NCBI GenBank assembly: GCA_026225435.1
Contig: JAMFST010001380.1
Location: forward strand, 1-6,148
Length of the DNA: 6,148 bases
Direction: 5' to 3'
Source: Labilithrix luteola
GTDB lineage: Bacteria > Myxococcota_A > Polyangia > Polyangiales > Polyangiaceae
The notes beneath the pieces were generated by a model. That model did not search any database, was not told the origin of the DNA, and saw only the letters and a list, made by a program, of their open reading frames with translations. A program made the position numbers and the translations under genes. Of this stretch, positions 1 to 5,762 are shown in pieces. The stretch's first letter is position 1. Each line of letters begins with the position of its first letter.

Positions 1-794
1 GCCTCGGCGGCTTCACCGCACCGCGCGCCGACGTCGGCACCAAGATCAAGATCAAGCCGCACCTCAACGACTCCAACGAGGTCCGCCTCGAGCTGTCCGA
101 GGAGATCAGCGAGGCCGGCGCCACGCTTCCCGGCGCGCTCGGCGCCGTGCCGATCGCCAAGCGCACCGCCACCACGCAGCTCGTGGTGAAGGATCAGCAG
201 ACGGTCGTCATCGGCGGCCTCATCCGCAGCGTGAACAGCCGCACCGAGCAGAAGGTGCCGTTCCTCGGCGACATCCCGGTCGTCGGCGCGCTCTTCCGCA
301 CGCGCACGGACACGATCGAGAAGCGAAACCTGATCCTGATCCTGACGCCGTACATCATCCGCGAGCAGGCCGACCTGCGCACGGTGTTCGAGCGCAAGAT
401 GGAGGAGCGGCAGCAGTACCTCGACCACTACTTCGTCTTCAGCGACAACGGCGACTACGAGCCACCCAAGGACTACTCGCGTGCCAACGGCCTCTTGGAG
501 AACGTGCGGCAGGCGTACATCAACGTCGACGAGCGCCGGCACCTGGACGACCTGACCAAGCCGCGCGAGGTGAAGACGCACACCCCGGGCGAGCCGCTGG
601 AGATGCCCGCCAGCCTGCACTCGGGCGGGTCCGCTTCCAGCGGCGGCGACGGAGACGGCAACTCGCCGGCACCTCCGGCGGTCACCCCGGCGCGCGAACG
701 ACGCAACCGGGCGGAGAGCGGCGACAACGGCGACGGCGCGCCCCAGGTCAACCCGAGCCCCCCGGCACGGAACGTCGATCGCCAGGAGCACTGA
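1..794 (+). CDS. gspD: Type II secretion system secretin GspD, C-terminal part (5' end outside window)
   Basis: The frame is open from base 3 to the TGA at 792-794 and gives 263 residues, the C-terminal end of the outer-membrane secretin through which T2SS substrates leave the periplasm. A GTG at 147 is only an internal Val codon, because the secretin homology continues upstream of it. The hallmark is VPFLGDIPVVGALFR (bases 255-299), the conserved end of the secretin beta-barrel domain. It is preceded by the typical strand pattern around IKIKPHLNDSNEVRLEL and by VVIGGLI, and followed by NLILILTPYII. After the barrel comes a charged stretch rich in Arg, Glu and Tyr. From about base 621 onward the tail is Gly/Ser/Asp/Pro/Arg-rich and looks disordered. 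The region after the barrel is where some GspD proteins carry the pilotin-binding S-domain, but I cannot identify one here. Next gene is gspE, 52 bases downstream. Confidence 0.95.
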   Translation, partial: LGGFTAPRADVGTKIKIKPHLNDSNEVRLELSEEISEAGATLPGALGAVPIAKRTATTQLVVKDQQTVVIGGLIRSVNSRTEQKVPFLGDIPVVGALFRTRTDTIEKRNLILILTPYIIREQADLRTVFERKMEERQQYLDHYFVFSDNGDYEPPKDYSRANGLLENVRQAYINVDERRHLDDLTKPREVKTHTPGEPLEMPASLHSGGSASSGGDGDGNSPAPPAVTPARERRNRAESGDNGDGAPQVNPSPPARNVDRQEH

Positions 795-834
795 CGAGGC
801 ACAGTCACCAGGGCGCACTGAGGGAGAACGAAAC

Positions 835-841
835 AAGGAGG
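835..841 (+). promoter_or_regulatory. Ribosome binding site of gspE
   Basis: AAGGAGG is an almost perfect Shine-Dalgarno sequence five bases before the ATG at 847. It fixes the gspE start and is among the strongest ribosome binding sites in the window. This indicates that gspE translation is initiated independently of the upstream gspD stop. Confidence 0.8.
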
Positions 842-846
842 CGCGG

Positions 847-1893
847 ATGCAGGAGCAGCGATTTCTCGGAGAAATTCTCACCCGACGCGCGGGCGTCCCG
901 GTCGACCGACTGGAGGCGATGTACGCCGTGCAGCGCGAGAAGGGCTCGGACCTCGTCGACCTGCTGGTCAACTCCAACGTCTGTGACGAGGTGCAGATCG
1001 GCCAGGCGCTCGCCGCCGAGGCCGAGCTGCCGTTCCAGGCCGACGTGAACCCGGAGAAGGTGCCCACGGATCTCGCGATCCGGGTGCCCATCGGCTTCGC
1101 CAAGTCGCACAAGGTCATCGTCCACGCCGAGGACGAGACCCACGTCTTCGTCCTCTGCGCCGACCCCTTCGATACCCCGGCGCTCGACGACATCCGCGTG
1201 CTCTTCGGCAAGCGGGTGGAAGCGACCGTGGCGCCGCAGGAGAAGATCATCGACGCCATCAACCGCGTGTACGAGCGCGGCGCCGGCGGCGGCGATCTGC
1301 AGAACGACGGCGATCACGTCGACGAGGACGCGGTCGGCGACATCCTCGACTCCGACGACGAGGCCCCGGTCATCCGCTGGGTCAACTCGCTCTTCCTCCA
1401 GGCCATGAAGGAGCGCGCCAGCGATATCCACATCGAGCCGGAAGAGAAGGAGGTCCTCGTCCGCTACCGCATCGACGGAGAATTGTACGTCGCCCGCCGG
1501 GCCCCCCGCGCCTTCATGAGCTCCATCGTCAGCCGCATCAAGATCGAGAGCTCGCTCAACATCGCCGAGAAGCGCCTGCCGCAAGACGGACGCATCACCA
1601 AGAAGATCGCCGGCAAGGGCTTCGACATCCGCGTCTCGACCATCCCCACGTCACGCGGCTTCGAGCGCATCGTCATGCGTCTCCTCAACAAGTCGAGCGT
1701 GCTCCTCGATCTCCCGGACCTCGGTTTCAGCCCGCGCGACTACGCGCTGATGGACTCGCTCATCCATCGCCCGGACGGGATCATCCTCGTCACCGGCCCG
1801 ACCGGCTCGGGCAAGACGACCACGCTGTACGCGTGCCTCAACCGCATCAACCAGCCCAACATCAACATCCTCACGGCGGAGGATCCCGTCTAG
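847..1893 (+). CDS. gspE: GspE N-terminal portion up to the TAG (348 residues)
   Basis: This is the part translated if the TAG is obeyed. Residues 1 to about 145 are the GspE N-terminal domains, which in T2SS bind the cytoplasmic side of GspL (LGEIL near the start, then alternating helices and strands such as VFVLCADP). An acidic, Gly-rich linker at about 147-172 leads into the ATPase core: PVIRWVNSLF, then ASDIHIEP at 191-198 and RYRIDG at 206-211, which belong to the N2 domain conserved in secretion ATPases. Walker A is GPTGSGKTT at 317-325, with K323 as the phosphate-binding lysine. The fragment ends inside the Asp box (TAEDPV). It lacks Walker B, the His box and the zinc-binding region, so it would be inactive alone. 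Confidence 0.8.
   Translation: MQEQRFLGEILTRRAGVPVDRLEAMYAVQREKGSDLVDLLVNSNVCDEVQIGQALAAEAELPFQADVNPEKVPTDLAIRVPIGFAKSHKVIVHAEDETHVFVLCADPFDTPALDDIRVLFGKRVEATVAPQEKIIDAINRVYERGAGGGDLQNDGDHVDEDAVGDILDSDDEAPVIRWVNSLFLQAMKERASDIHIEPEEKEVLVRYRIDGELYVARRAPRAFMSSIVSRIKIESSLNIAEKRLPQDGRITKKIAGKGFDIRVSTIPTSRGFERIVMRLLNKSSVLLDLPDLGFSPRDYALMDSLIHRPDGIILVTGPTGSGKTTTLYACLNRINQPNINILTAEDPV
1891..1893 (+). other. In-frame amber codon replacing a conserved Glu of GspE
   Basis: TAG occupies codon 349 of gspE, between EDPV and YDLGG. A glutamate codon GAG would differ only in its first base (G to T at 1891). The surrounding protein matches the secretion ATPase family closely on both sides. Confidence 0.9.
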
Positions 1894-1917
1894 TACGATC
1901 TGGGCGGGATCCACCAG

Positions 1918-2655
1918 GTGCACGTGCAGGCCAAGATCGGGCTCACCTTCGCCAGCGCGCTCCGCGCCTTCCTCCGCCAGGACCCGGACGTGGTCATGGT
2001 CGGTGAGATCCGCGACAAGGAGACCGTCGAGATCGCCATCAACGCGTCTCTCACGGGCCACCTCGTGCTCTCCACCATCCACACCAACGACGCCGCCGGC
2101 GCCATCACTCGTATGGTGGACATGGGGGTCGAGCCGTTCCTCCTCCGCTCGTCGGTCATCGGCATCCTGGCGCAGCGCCTGGTGCGCATCCTGTGTCCGC
2201 ACTGCAAGCAGCCGTACGAGGCGACCGACGACGAGCTCGAGGAGCTCGGCCTCGACGTCCCCCGCACCACCATGCGCGGCCGCCGCCGCGAGCTGACGAC
2301 GACCCGCTACTACCCGAAGGTGGTCAAGGAGCAGGACGTCATCGAGACGATGGTCGAGCGCCCCATCTTCTACAAGCCGAAGGGCTGCGACAAGTGTGGC
2401 CAGACCGGCTTCACCGGTCGTCGCGGCATCTACGAGCTCTTGCTGATGGATGACTCCATCGGCCCGCTGGTCCTGCGCAACGCCGACTCGCAGACCATCA
2501 AGCGCACCGCCATGGAGCAGGGGATGGACAGCCTCCGCGACGACGGCGCGCGCAAGGTGCTCAAGGGGCTGACCAGCGTCGACGAGGTCCTCCTCGCCAC
2601 CCAGGAAGACGTGGAGGCGGAGCCGGATCGGGCAGCCGTCTCGCGCGCGAGCTAA
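1918..2655 (+). CDS. gspE: GspE C-terminal portion after the TAG
   Basis: Frame-continuous with the upstream half. In full-length numbering it carries Walker [11 protein letters not shown] (381-390, catalytic E387), the His box [11 protein letters not shown] (409-419, H412), and two CxxC pairs (C450/C453 and C514/C517) that form the zinc-binding C-terminal subdomain typical of Gsp[11 protein letters not shown] follows the second pair, as usual in the family. The first possible start after the stop is the GTG at 1918, but no Shine-Dalgarno sequence precedes it and it lies in the middle of conserved sequence, so independent translation is unlikely. The spacer between the two CxxC pairs is 60 residues, about twice that of well-studied GspE proteins. 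The reading frame ends at TAA 2653-2655, 15 bases before gspF. Confidence 0.6.
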   Translation: MHVQAKIGLTFASALRAFLRQDPDVVMVGEIRDKETVEIAINASLTGHLVLSTIHTNDAAGAITRMVDMGVEPFLLRSSVIGILAQRLVRILCPHCKQPYEATDDELEELGLDVPRTTMRGRRRELTTTRYYPKVVKEQDVIETMVERPIFYKPKGCDKCGQTGFTGRRGIYELLLMDDSIGPLVLRNADSQTIKRTAMEQGMDSLRDDGARKVLKGLTSVDEVLLATQEDVEAEPDRAAVSRAS

Positions 2656-2670
2656 GAGAGCAGCATCGCC

Positions 2671-4068
2671 ATGGCCGTCTTCGAATACACCGGGCTCATC
2701 GCCACCACCGGCAAGTCGGTGAAGGGGGTTCGCGACGCGGACAACCCGAAGGTCCTGCGCGCCCAGCTGAAGCGCGAGGGGGTGCTCCTCACGGGAGCCA
2801 TCCACGAGGCCAAGGCGCGCGTCGCCAAGCGGGCGAACATCAACTTCGGCGCGATGTTCAACCGCGTCGGCGTCTCGGACATCGCCATGATGACCCGCCA
2901 GCTGGCCACGCTGGTGCGCGCCGGCATCCCGCTCGTCGAGGCGGTCGCCGCGCTCACCGAGCAGGTCGAGAAGCAGGAGCTCAAGCGCGTCCTCACCCAG
3001 GTGCGCGACCGGCTCAACGAAGGTATCGCGCTGGCCAAGGCGCTCGAGCCGCACAACAAGGTCTTCCCCAATCTGTACATCAACATGGTGGCCGCCGGCG
3101 AAGCCTCGGGCACGCTGGAGACCGTGCTCGAGCGCCTCTCCGACTTCATGGAGAACCAGGCCAAGCTGCGCGGCAAGGTCGGCGCCGCGCTCGCCTATCC
3201 GGTGCTCATGTTGCTCATCGGCTCGGTGCTCATCAGCATCATGATGGTGGTCGTCGTCCCCAAGGTGACGAGCATCTTCGCCAGCATCGACCGCGCGCTC
3301 CCCTGGTACACCGCGCTGCTCATCGGCGTCTCGTCGGGCATGGCGTCGAACGAGATGGCCGGGTTCGCCTCCGCGCTCGTCGCCATGACCTGCATCCGGC
3401 GCGCCTTCTCCAAGGACGCCGCCGGCCACCGCAACCCGGTGTGGCAAGGCTTCGCGGTGTTCTCGCTGCTGCTGATGGTCTGGATCAGCACGGCCGTGAG
3501 CTCCTTCAACTCCTTCGCCCTCGGAGCCGTCGGCGGTCTGCTCATGGGCTTCGCCCTCGGCCGCCTCCTCGCGTTCGTGTCCACCTCGCGCGGGCAGATC
3601 TGGAAGGACAGCCTCCTCCTCAAGCTGCCGATCTTCGGCACCCTCTTCCGCATGCTCGCGGTCGCGCGCTTCTCGCGCACGCTGGCCACCTTGCTCGAGA
3701 GCGGCGTCCCGCTCCTCAAGGCGATGGAGATCGTCAAGAACGTCCTCGACAACGCCCGGCTCGCCAAGGTGATCGAGGAGGCGACCAACAGCATCCGCGA
3801 GGGGGAGTCGATCGCCCTGCCGCTCAAGCGCAGCGGCGACTTTCCTCCGATCGTCGTGCACATGATCACCGTCGGGGAGAAATCCGGTCAGCTCGAGCAG
3901 ATGCTCGAGAACGTGGCCCGCGCCTACGACACCCAGGTCGAGACCCGCGTCCAGGCGCTCACCAGCCTGCTCGAGCCGCTCATGATCGTCATCATGGGAG
4001 GCGCGGTCGGCTTCATCGCCTTCGCCATCCTCATGCCGCTCATCCAGATGAACGACTTCATCCAGTGA
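2671..4068 (+). CDS. gspF: T2SS inner-membrane platform protein GspF
   Basis: A 465-residue polytopic membrane protein, the platform at the base of the T2SS that couples the GspE motor to pseudopilin extraction. The start MAVFEYTGLIATTGKSVKG matches the canonical GspF N-terminus, so the ATG at 2671 is secure; only a weak Shine-Dalgarno (AAGAGAG, 2654-2660) precedes it. Two copies of the T2SSF domain are visible: RQLATLVRAGIPLVEAV (from about residue 76) and RFSRTLATLLESGVPLLKAM (about 333-352), each followed by a GE-S-G motif (GEASGTLE and GEKSGQLE). Hydrophobic segments lie at about 174-196, 258-279, 282-303 and 437-457, with a weaker one near 229-242. Usual GspF proteins are near 400 residues with three membrane helices, so the middle region (about 227-307) is enlarged. 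Sixteen bases separate it from the next gene. Confidence 0.96.
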   Translation: MAVFEYTGLIATTGKSVKGVRDADNPKVLRAQLKREGVLLTGAIHEAKARVAKRANINFGAMFNRVGVSDIAMMTRQLATLVRAGIPLVEAVAALTEQVEKQELKRVLTQVRDRLNEGIALAKALEPHNKVFPNLYINMVAAGEASGTLETVLERLSDFMENQAKLRGKVGAALAYPVLMLLIGSVLISIMMVVVVPKVTSIFASIDRALPWYTALLIGVSSGMASNEMAGFASALVAMTCIRRAFSKDAAGHRNPVWQGFAVFSLLLMVWISTAVSSFNSFALGAVGGLLMGFALGRLLAFVSTSRGQIWKDSLLLKLPIFGTLFRMLAVARFSRTLATLLESGVPLLKAMEIVKNVLDNARLAKVIEEATNSIREGESIALPLKRSGDFPPIVVHMITVGEKSGQLEQMLENVARAYDTQVETRVQALTSLLEPLMIVIMGGAVGFIAFAILMPLIQMNDFIQ

Positions 4069-4084
4069 GCGAGCGTGAACGATC

Positions 4085-4495
4085 ATGATCCTCAGCAGCC
4101 GTCGAGAACGGAAGGTCTTCTTCCCCTGGGAGCGCAAGCGTGGCCTGTTCGGCTTCGTCAGCCGCGCCCGGGCGCGGATCTTCGTCGGCGTGGCGCTGCT
4201 CCTGGCGATGGTCATCTGGCTGCGGCAACGCGAGGAGACGGCGGCCAGCGTGCGGGCCACGCGCGCCTCGATCGTCACGGCCGAGCGCGCCGTGATGGCC
4301 TTCCGCGCCGATCATCCCGGCGGCTGTCCGCGCTGGGACGAGCTGGTGGCGGGTGGCTACTCGCGCGACGTGCCGGAGGACGCCTGGGGCCGCCCGTTGC
4401 GGCTCACCTGTCCTGGCCGCCGCGACCCGCGCGGCTTCGATCTCGCAAGTGACGGAGCAGATGGTGTCCCTGGTGGGTTGGATCGGATCGAATGA
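4085..4495 (+). CDS. GspG-like membrane protein lacking a prepilin cleavage site
   Basis: A 136-residue protein with a basic cytoplasmic N-terminus (about 1-31), one hydrophobic segment (about 32-46), a helical stretch (50-75) and a small periplasmic domain. The domain resembles pseudopilin GspG: CPRWDELV at 81-88, DAWGRP at 99-104, LTC at 107-109, and the end FDLASDGADGVPGG, close to the GspG calcium-loop consensus. The next gene, true gspG, has the same landmarks: CP at 79-80, DAW-P at 99-104, TC at 108-109. Unlike GspG, there is no G-F/V-TLIE motif before the membrane segment, so prepilin peptidase should not cut it and it should stay membrane-anchored. The ATG at 4085 has only a weak Shine-Dalgarno. 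I infer a GspG-derived accessory T2SS protein. A diverged remnant of a gspG duplication is the alternative, but the frame is clean. Exact role unknown. Confidence 0.8.
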   Translation: MILSSRRERKVFFPWERKRGLFGFVSRARARIFVGVALLLAMVIWLRQREETAASVRATRASIVTAERAVMAFRADHPGGCPRWDELVAGGYSRDVPEDAWGRPLRLTCPGRRDPRGFDLASDGADGVPGGLDRIE

Positions 4496-4529
4496 GCGCT
4501 CTCACGTTCGGCGGTCCGCGAAACGGAAC

Positions 4530-4544
4530 TTGAAAGGTTTTCAA
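4530..4544 (+). repeat. Perfect 6-bp inverted repeat over the gspG ribosome binding site
   Basis: TTGAAA, GGT, TTTCAA forms a perfect six-pair stem with a three-base loop, ending two bases before the gspG ATG. It contains the gspG Shine-Dalgarno (GAAAGG, 4532-4537) in its left arm and loop. It is an A+T-rich patch in otherwise G+C-rich DNA. It could be a weak RNA hairpin limiting gspG initiation, a protein-binding palindrome, or chance. Confidence 0.45.
4532..4537 (+). promoter_or_regulatory. Ribosome binding site of gspG
   Basis: GAAAGG lies nine bases before the ATG at 4547 and supports that start. The major pseudopilin is needed in many copies, so an own ribosome binding site makes sense after the 51-base gap following the upstream gene. 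The site is embedded in a small inverted repeat. Confidence 0.65.
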
Positions 4545-4546
4545 TC

Positions 4547-4972
4547 ATGAACGCAACGACAGGTAAGGCGGTTCTTCCCGCGGTCCGGCGCGCAGCCAAG
4601 CGCGGCGTCACGCTCATCGAGGTCATGATCGTCGTCGTCATCCTCGGGCTCATCGCCGGCAGCGTCGCCGTCGCCGTGCTCCCGCGCTTGACGAAGGCGC
4701 AGATCGAGACGACCCGCACCAGCGCCAAGTCGCTCCGCACCGCCGCCGAGACCTGGAAGGGCGAGAACGGCGGCACCGACTGCCCGACGGTGCAGGTGCT
4801 CGTGCAGAGCAAGATGATCGACTCGGCCTCCAAGCTGAGCGACGCCTGGGACAACCCGTTCAAGATCACCTGCGAGGACGACGAGATCTACGTCTTCAGC
4901 GCCGGCCCGGACAAGCGCGAGGGCACCAAGGACGACATCCGCGTCCCCGAAACCCAGCAGCCCACCAGCTGA
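4547..4972 (+). CDS. gspG: T2SS major pseudopilin GspG
   Basis: A 141-residue pseudopilin, the main subunit of the periplasmic T2SS pseudopilus. A 20-residue basic leader ends in KRG, followed by VTLIEVMIVVVILGLIAG. Prepilin peptidase (GspO/PilD) should cut after G20 and methylate V21; E25 is the conserved +5 glutamate needed for assembly. The first residue of the mature protein is Val instead of the usual Phe. The long N-terminal helix continues to about residue 70. The globular domain has DAWDNPF (99-105), equivalent to the DPWGNPY motif of GspG, and ends with an acidic loop holding D122, D129 and D130 where GspG normally binds calcium. C79 and C109 could form a disulfide; classical GspG proteins lack this pair. 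The start is supported by the Shine-Dalgarno at 4532-4537. Followed 25 bases later by gspH. Confidence 0.95.
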   Translation: MNATTGKAVLPAVRRAAKRGVTLIEVMIVVVILGLIAGSVAVAVLPRLTKAQIETTRTSAKSLRTAAETWKGENGGTDCPTVQVLVQSKMIDSASKLSDAWDNPFKITCEDDEIYVFSAGPDKREGTKDDIRVPETQQPTS

Positions 4973-4997
4973 CGTGAATCGCTGACCAGACAGCACC

Positions 4998-5762
4998 ATG
5001 CGCTCCCCATCCTCCCAGCTCTCCCGCATCGTCGTGCGCGGTCGCCTTCGCGCCCGCACGCGCGAGCGCGGGTTGACGTTGATCGAGCTGATGGTGTGCA
5101 TGGTGCTCATCGCGCTGGTGATGGGGGCGATGGTGTTCGGGACAGGGAGCCTGTCGACCGCGAAGCTGAAGAAGACGGCGTCGGGGCTCACCGGCATGAT
5201 CAAGGTGGCGTACACCCGCGCGACGGCCACCTCGCGCAGCGAGCGCATCGTGATGGACCTCGACAACTCGACGATGTGGCTCGAGGAGTCGGACGCACCC
5301 ATGCTGGTGCAGACCAAGGATCTGTCCGGTGCGGCGGGCGCGAGCGCGCAGACCAAGGCCGAGCAGGACGCGCTCGCGGCGGGGCAGGCGGCCATCAAGG
5401 GGCCGAACATCCCGCGCCCGTCGTTCCGTCCGGTGAGCACCATGGGCGTCGGTGAGGCGGACGGCCAGCCCAAGGGGCCGCAGCACCTGCCGGAGCCGAT
5501 CACGTTCCGCCAGGTGCAGACCGCCCACGACGACGAGCCGAAGATCGCGGGCCGCGCCTACCTGTACTTCTGGCCCGGCGGGCTCACCGAGCGCGCCTCG
5601 ATCGAGCTGCGCATCCGCAAGTCGGTCGACGACGTCGACACGCAGACGCTGATGGTCTCGCCCCTCACCGGGAAGGTGACGGTGAAGAACGGACCCGTCA
5701 AGCTGGTGCTCCCCACCGACGACAAGTCCGCCTCCGAGCGCGAAGATCGAGGAGGCTTCTGA
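4998..5762 (+). CDS. gspH: T2SS minor pseudopilin GspH
   Basis: A 254-residue pseudopilin. The N-terminus has a long, Arg-rich leader of 25 residues ending in RERG, then LTLIELMVCMVLIALVMG. The predicted cut is after G25, and E30 is the +5 glutamate. GspH is a minor pseudopilin of the pseudopilus tip region. The assignment to GspH rests on its place between gspG and gspI, the prepilin motif, and the beta-rich C-terminal half (AYLYFWPGGLTERASIELRI, a pattern typical of GspH/FimT-type domains). It is longer than the usual 150-200 residues because of an Ala/Gln/Gly-rich and then Pro-rich stretch at about 109-165. The ATG at 4998 has no clear Shine-Dalgarno; an in-frame GTG at 5034 would give a shorter leader and cannot be excluded. 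The stop TGA shares its last base with the ATG of gspI. Confidence 0.88.
   Translation: MRSPSSQLSRIVVRGRLRARTRERGLTLIELMVCMVLIALVMGAMVFGTGSLSTAKLKKTASGLTGMIKVAYTRATATSRSERIVMDLDNSTMWLEESDAPMLVQTKDLSGAAGASAQTKAEQDALAAGQAAIKGPNIPRPSFRPVSTMGVGEADGQPKGPQHLPEPITFRQVQTAHDDEPKIAGRAYLYFWPGGLTERASIELRIRKSVDDVDTQTLMVSPLTGKVTVKNGPVKLVLPTDDKSASEREDRGGF
5750..5755 (+). promoter_or_regulatory. Ribosome binding site of gspI inside the end of gspH
   Basis: AGGAGG, six bases before the ATG at 5762, lies within the last codons of gspH. With the TGATG stop-start overlap it points to translational coupling of gspH and gspI and secures the gspI start. Confidence 0.8.

Larger units (their letters stand above)
847..2655 (+). 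pseudogene. gspE: gspE, T2SS assembly ATPase, interrupted by one in-frame TAG
   Basis: Read through the TAG at 1891-1893, this frame gives a full-length GspE of about 602 residues. GspE is the cytoplasmic hexameric ATPase that powers pseudopilus assembly through GspL and GspF. Both sides of the stop are in the same frame and join without a missing or extra residue: ILTAEDPV, stop, [11 protein letters not shown]. The family has Glu at this place (EDPVE or EDPIE), and GAG to TAG is a single-base change. No frameshift or other stop is visible in 1809 bases, and codon usage is the same on both sides. The gene is therefore either a very recent pseudogene, a sequencing error, or a read-through/recoded gene. 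As written, ribosomes would end after 348 residues, keeping Walker A but losing Walker B, so the short product should not hydrolyse ATP. The rest of the operon is intact, which makes an error or a very recent mutation the most likely explanation. Confidence 0.75.

Noticed and set aside
147..149. GTG as a start for the secretin fragment
   Set aside because: Secretin-like sequence continues upstream in frame to base 3, so this is an internal Val codon.
795..846. Possible terminator or promoter between gspD and gspE
   Set aside because: No inverted repeat with a T-run and no convincing promoter hexamers; only the Shine-Dalgarno is supported.
805..1584. A 259-codon minus-strand frame opposite the start of gspE
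   Set aside because: Composition is the same biased Asp/Val/Leu/Arg/Glu pattern, with no recognisable motif, and the plus strand has unambiguous GspE homology.
1864..1920. A frameshift or insertion as the cause of the gspE break
   Set aside because: The frame and the conserved residues align continuously across the TAG with no gained or lost codon, so a single substitution is sufficient.
1651..4278. An 875-codon open frame on the minus strand
   Set aside because: It runs antisense to gspE, gspF and the GspG-like gene, each with clear family motifs. Its product is a monotonous Arg/Asp/Glu/His/Leu-rich sequence, as expected when the reverse strand of G+C-rich coding DNA happens to lack stops.
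4075..4452. A GTG-started frame on the plus strand overlapping the GspG-like gene
   Set aside because: The product is Arg/Gly/Ala-rich without hydrophobic structure; the overlapping frame from 4085 has a membrane segment and GspG landmarks.
4530..4535. TTGAAA as a -35 promoter element ahead of gspG
   Set aside because: No reasonable -10 hexamer follows at the right distance, and the expected place would lie inside the gspG coding region.
4541..5503. A 320-codon minus-strand frame opposite gspG and gspH
   Set aside because: It is a shadow of two genes with clear prepilin signatures and shows no domain of its own.
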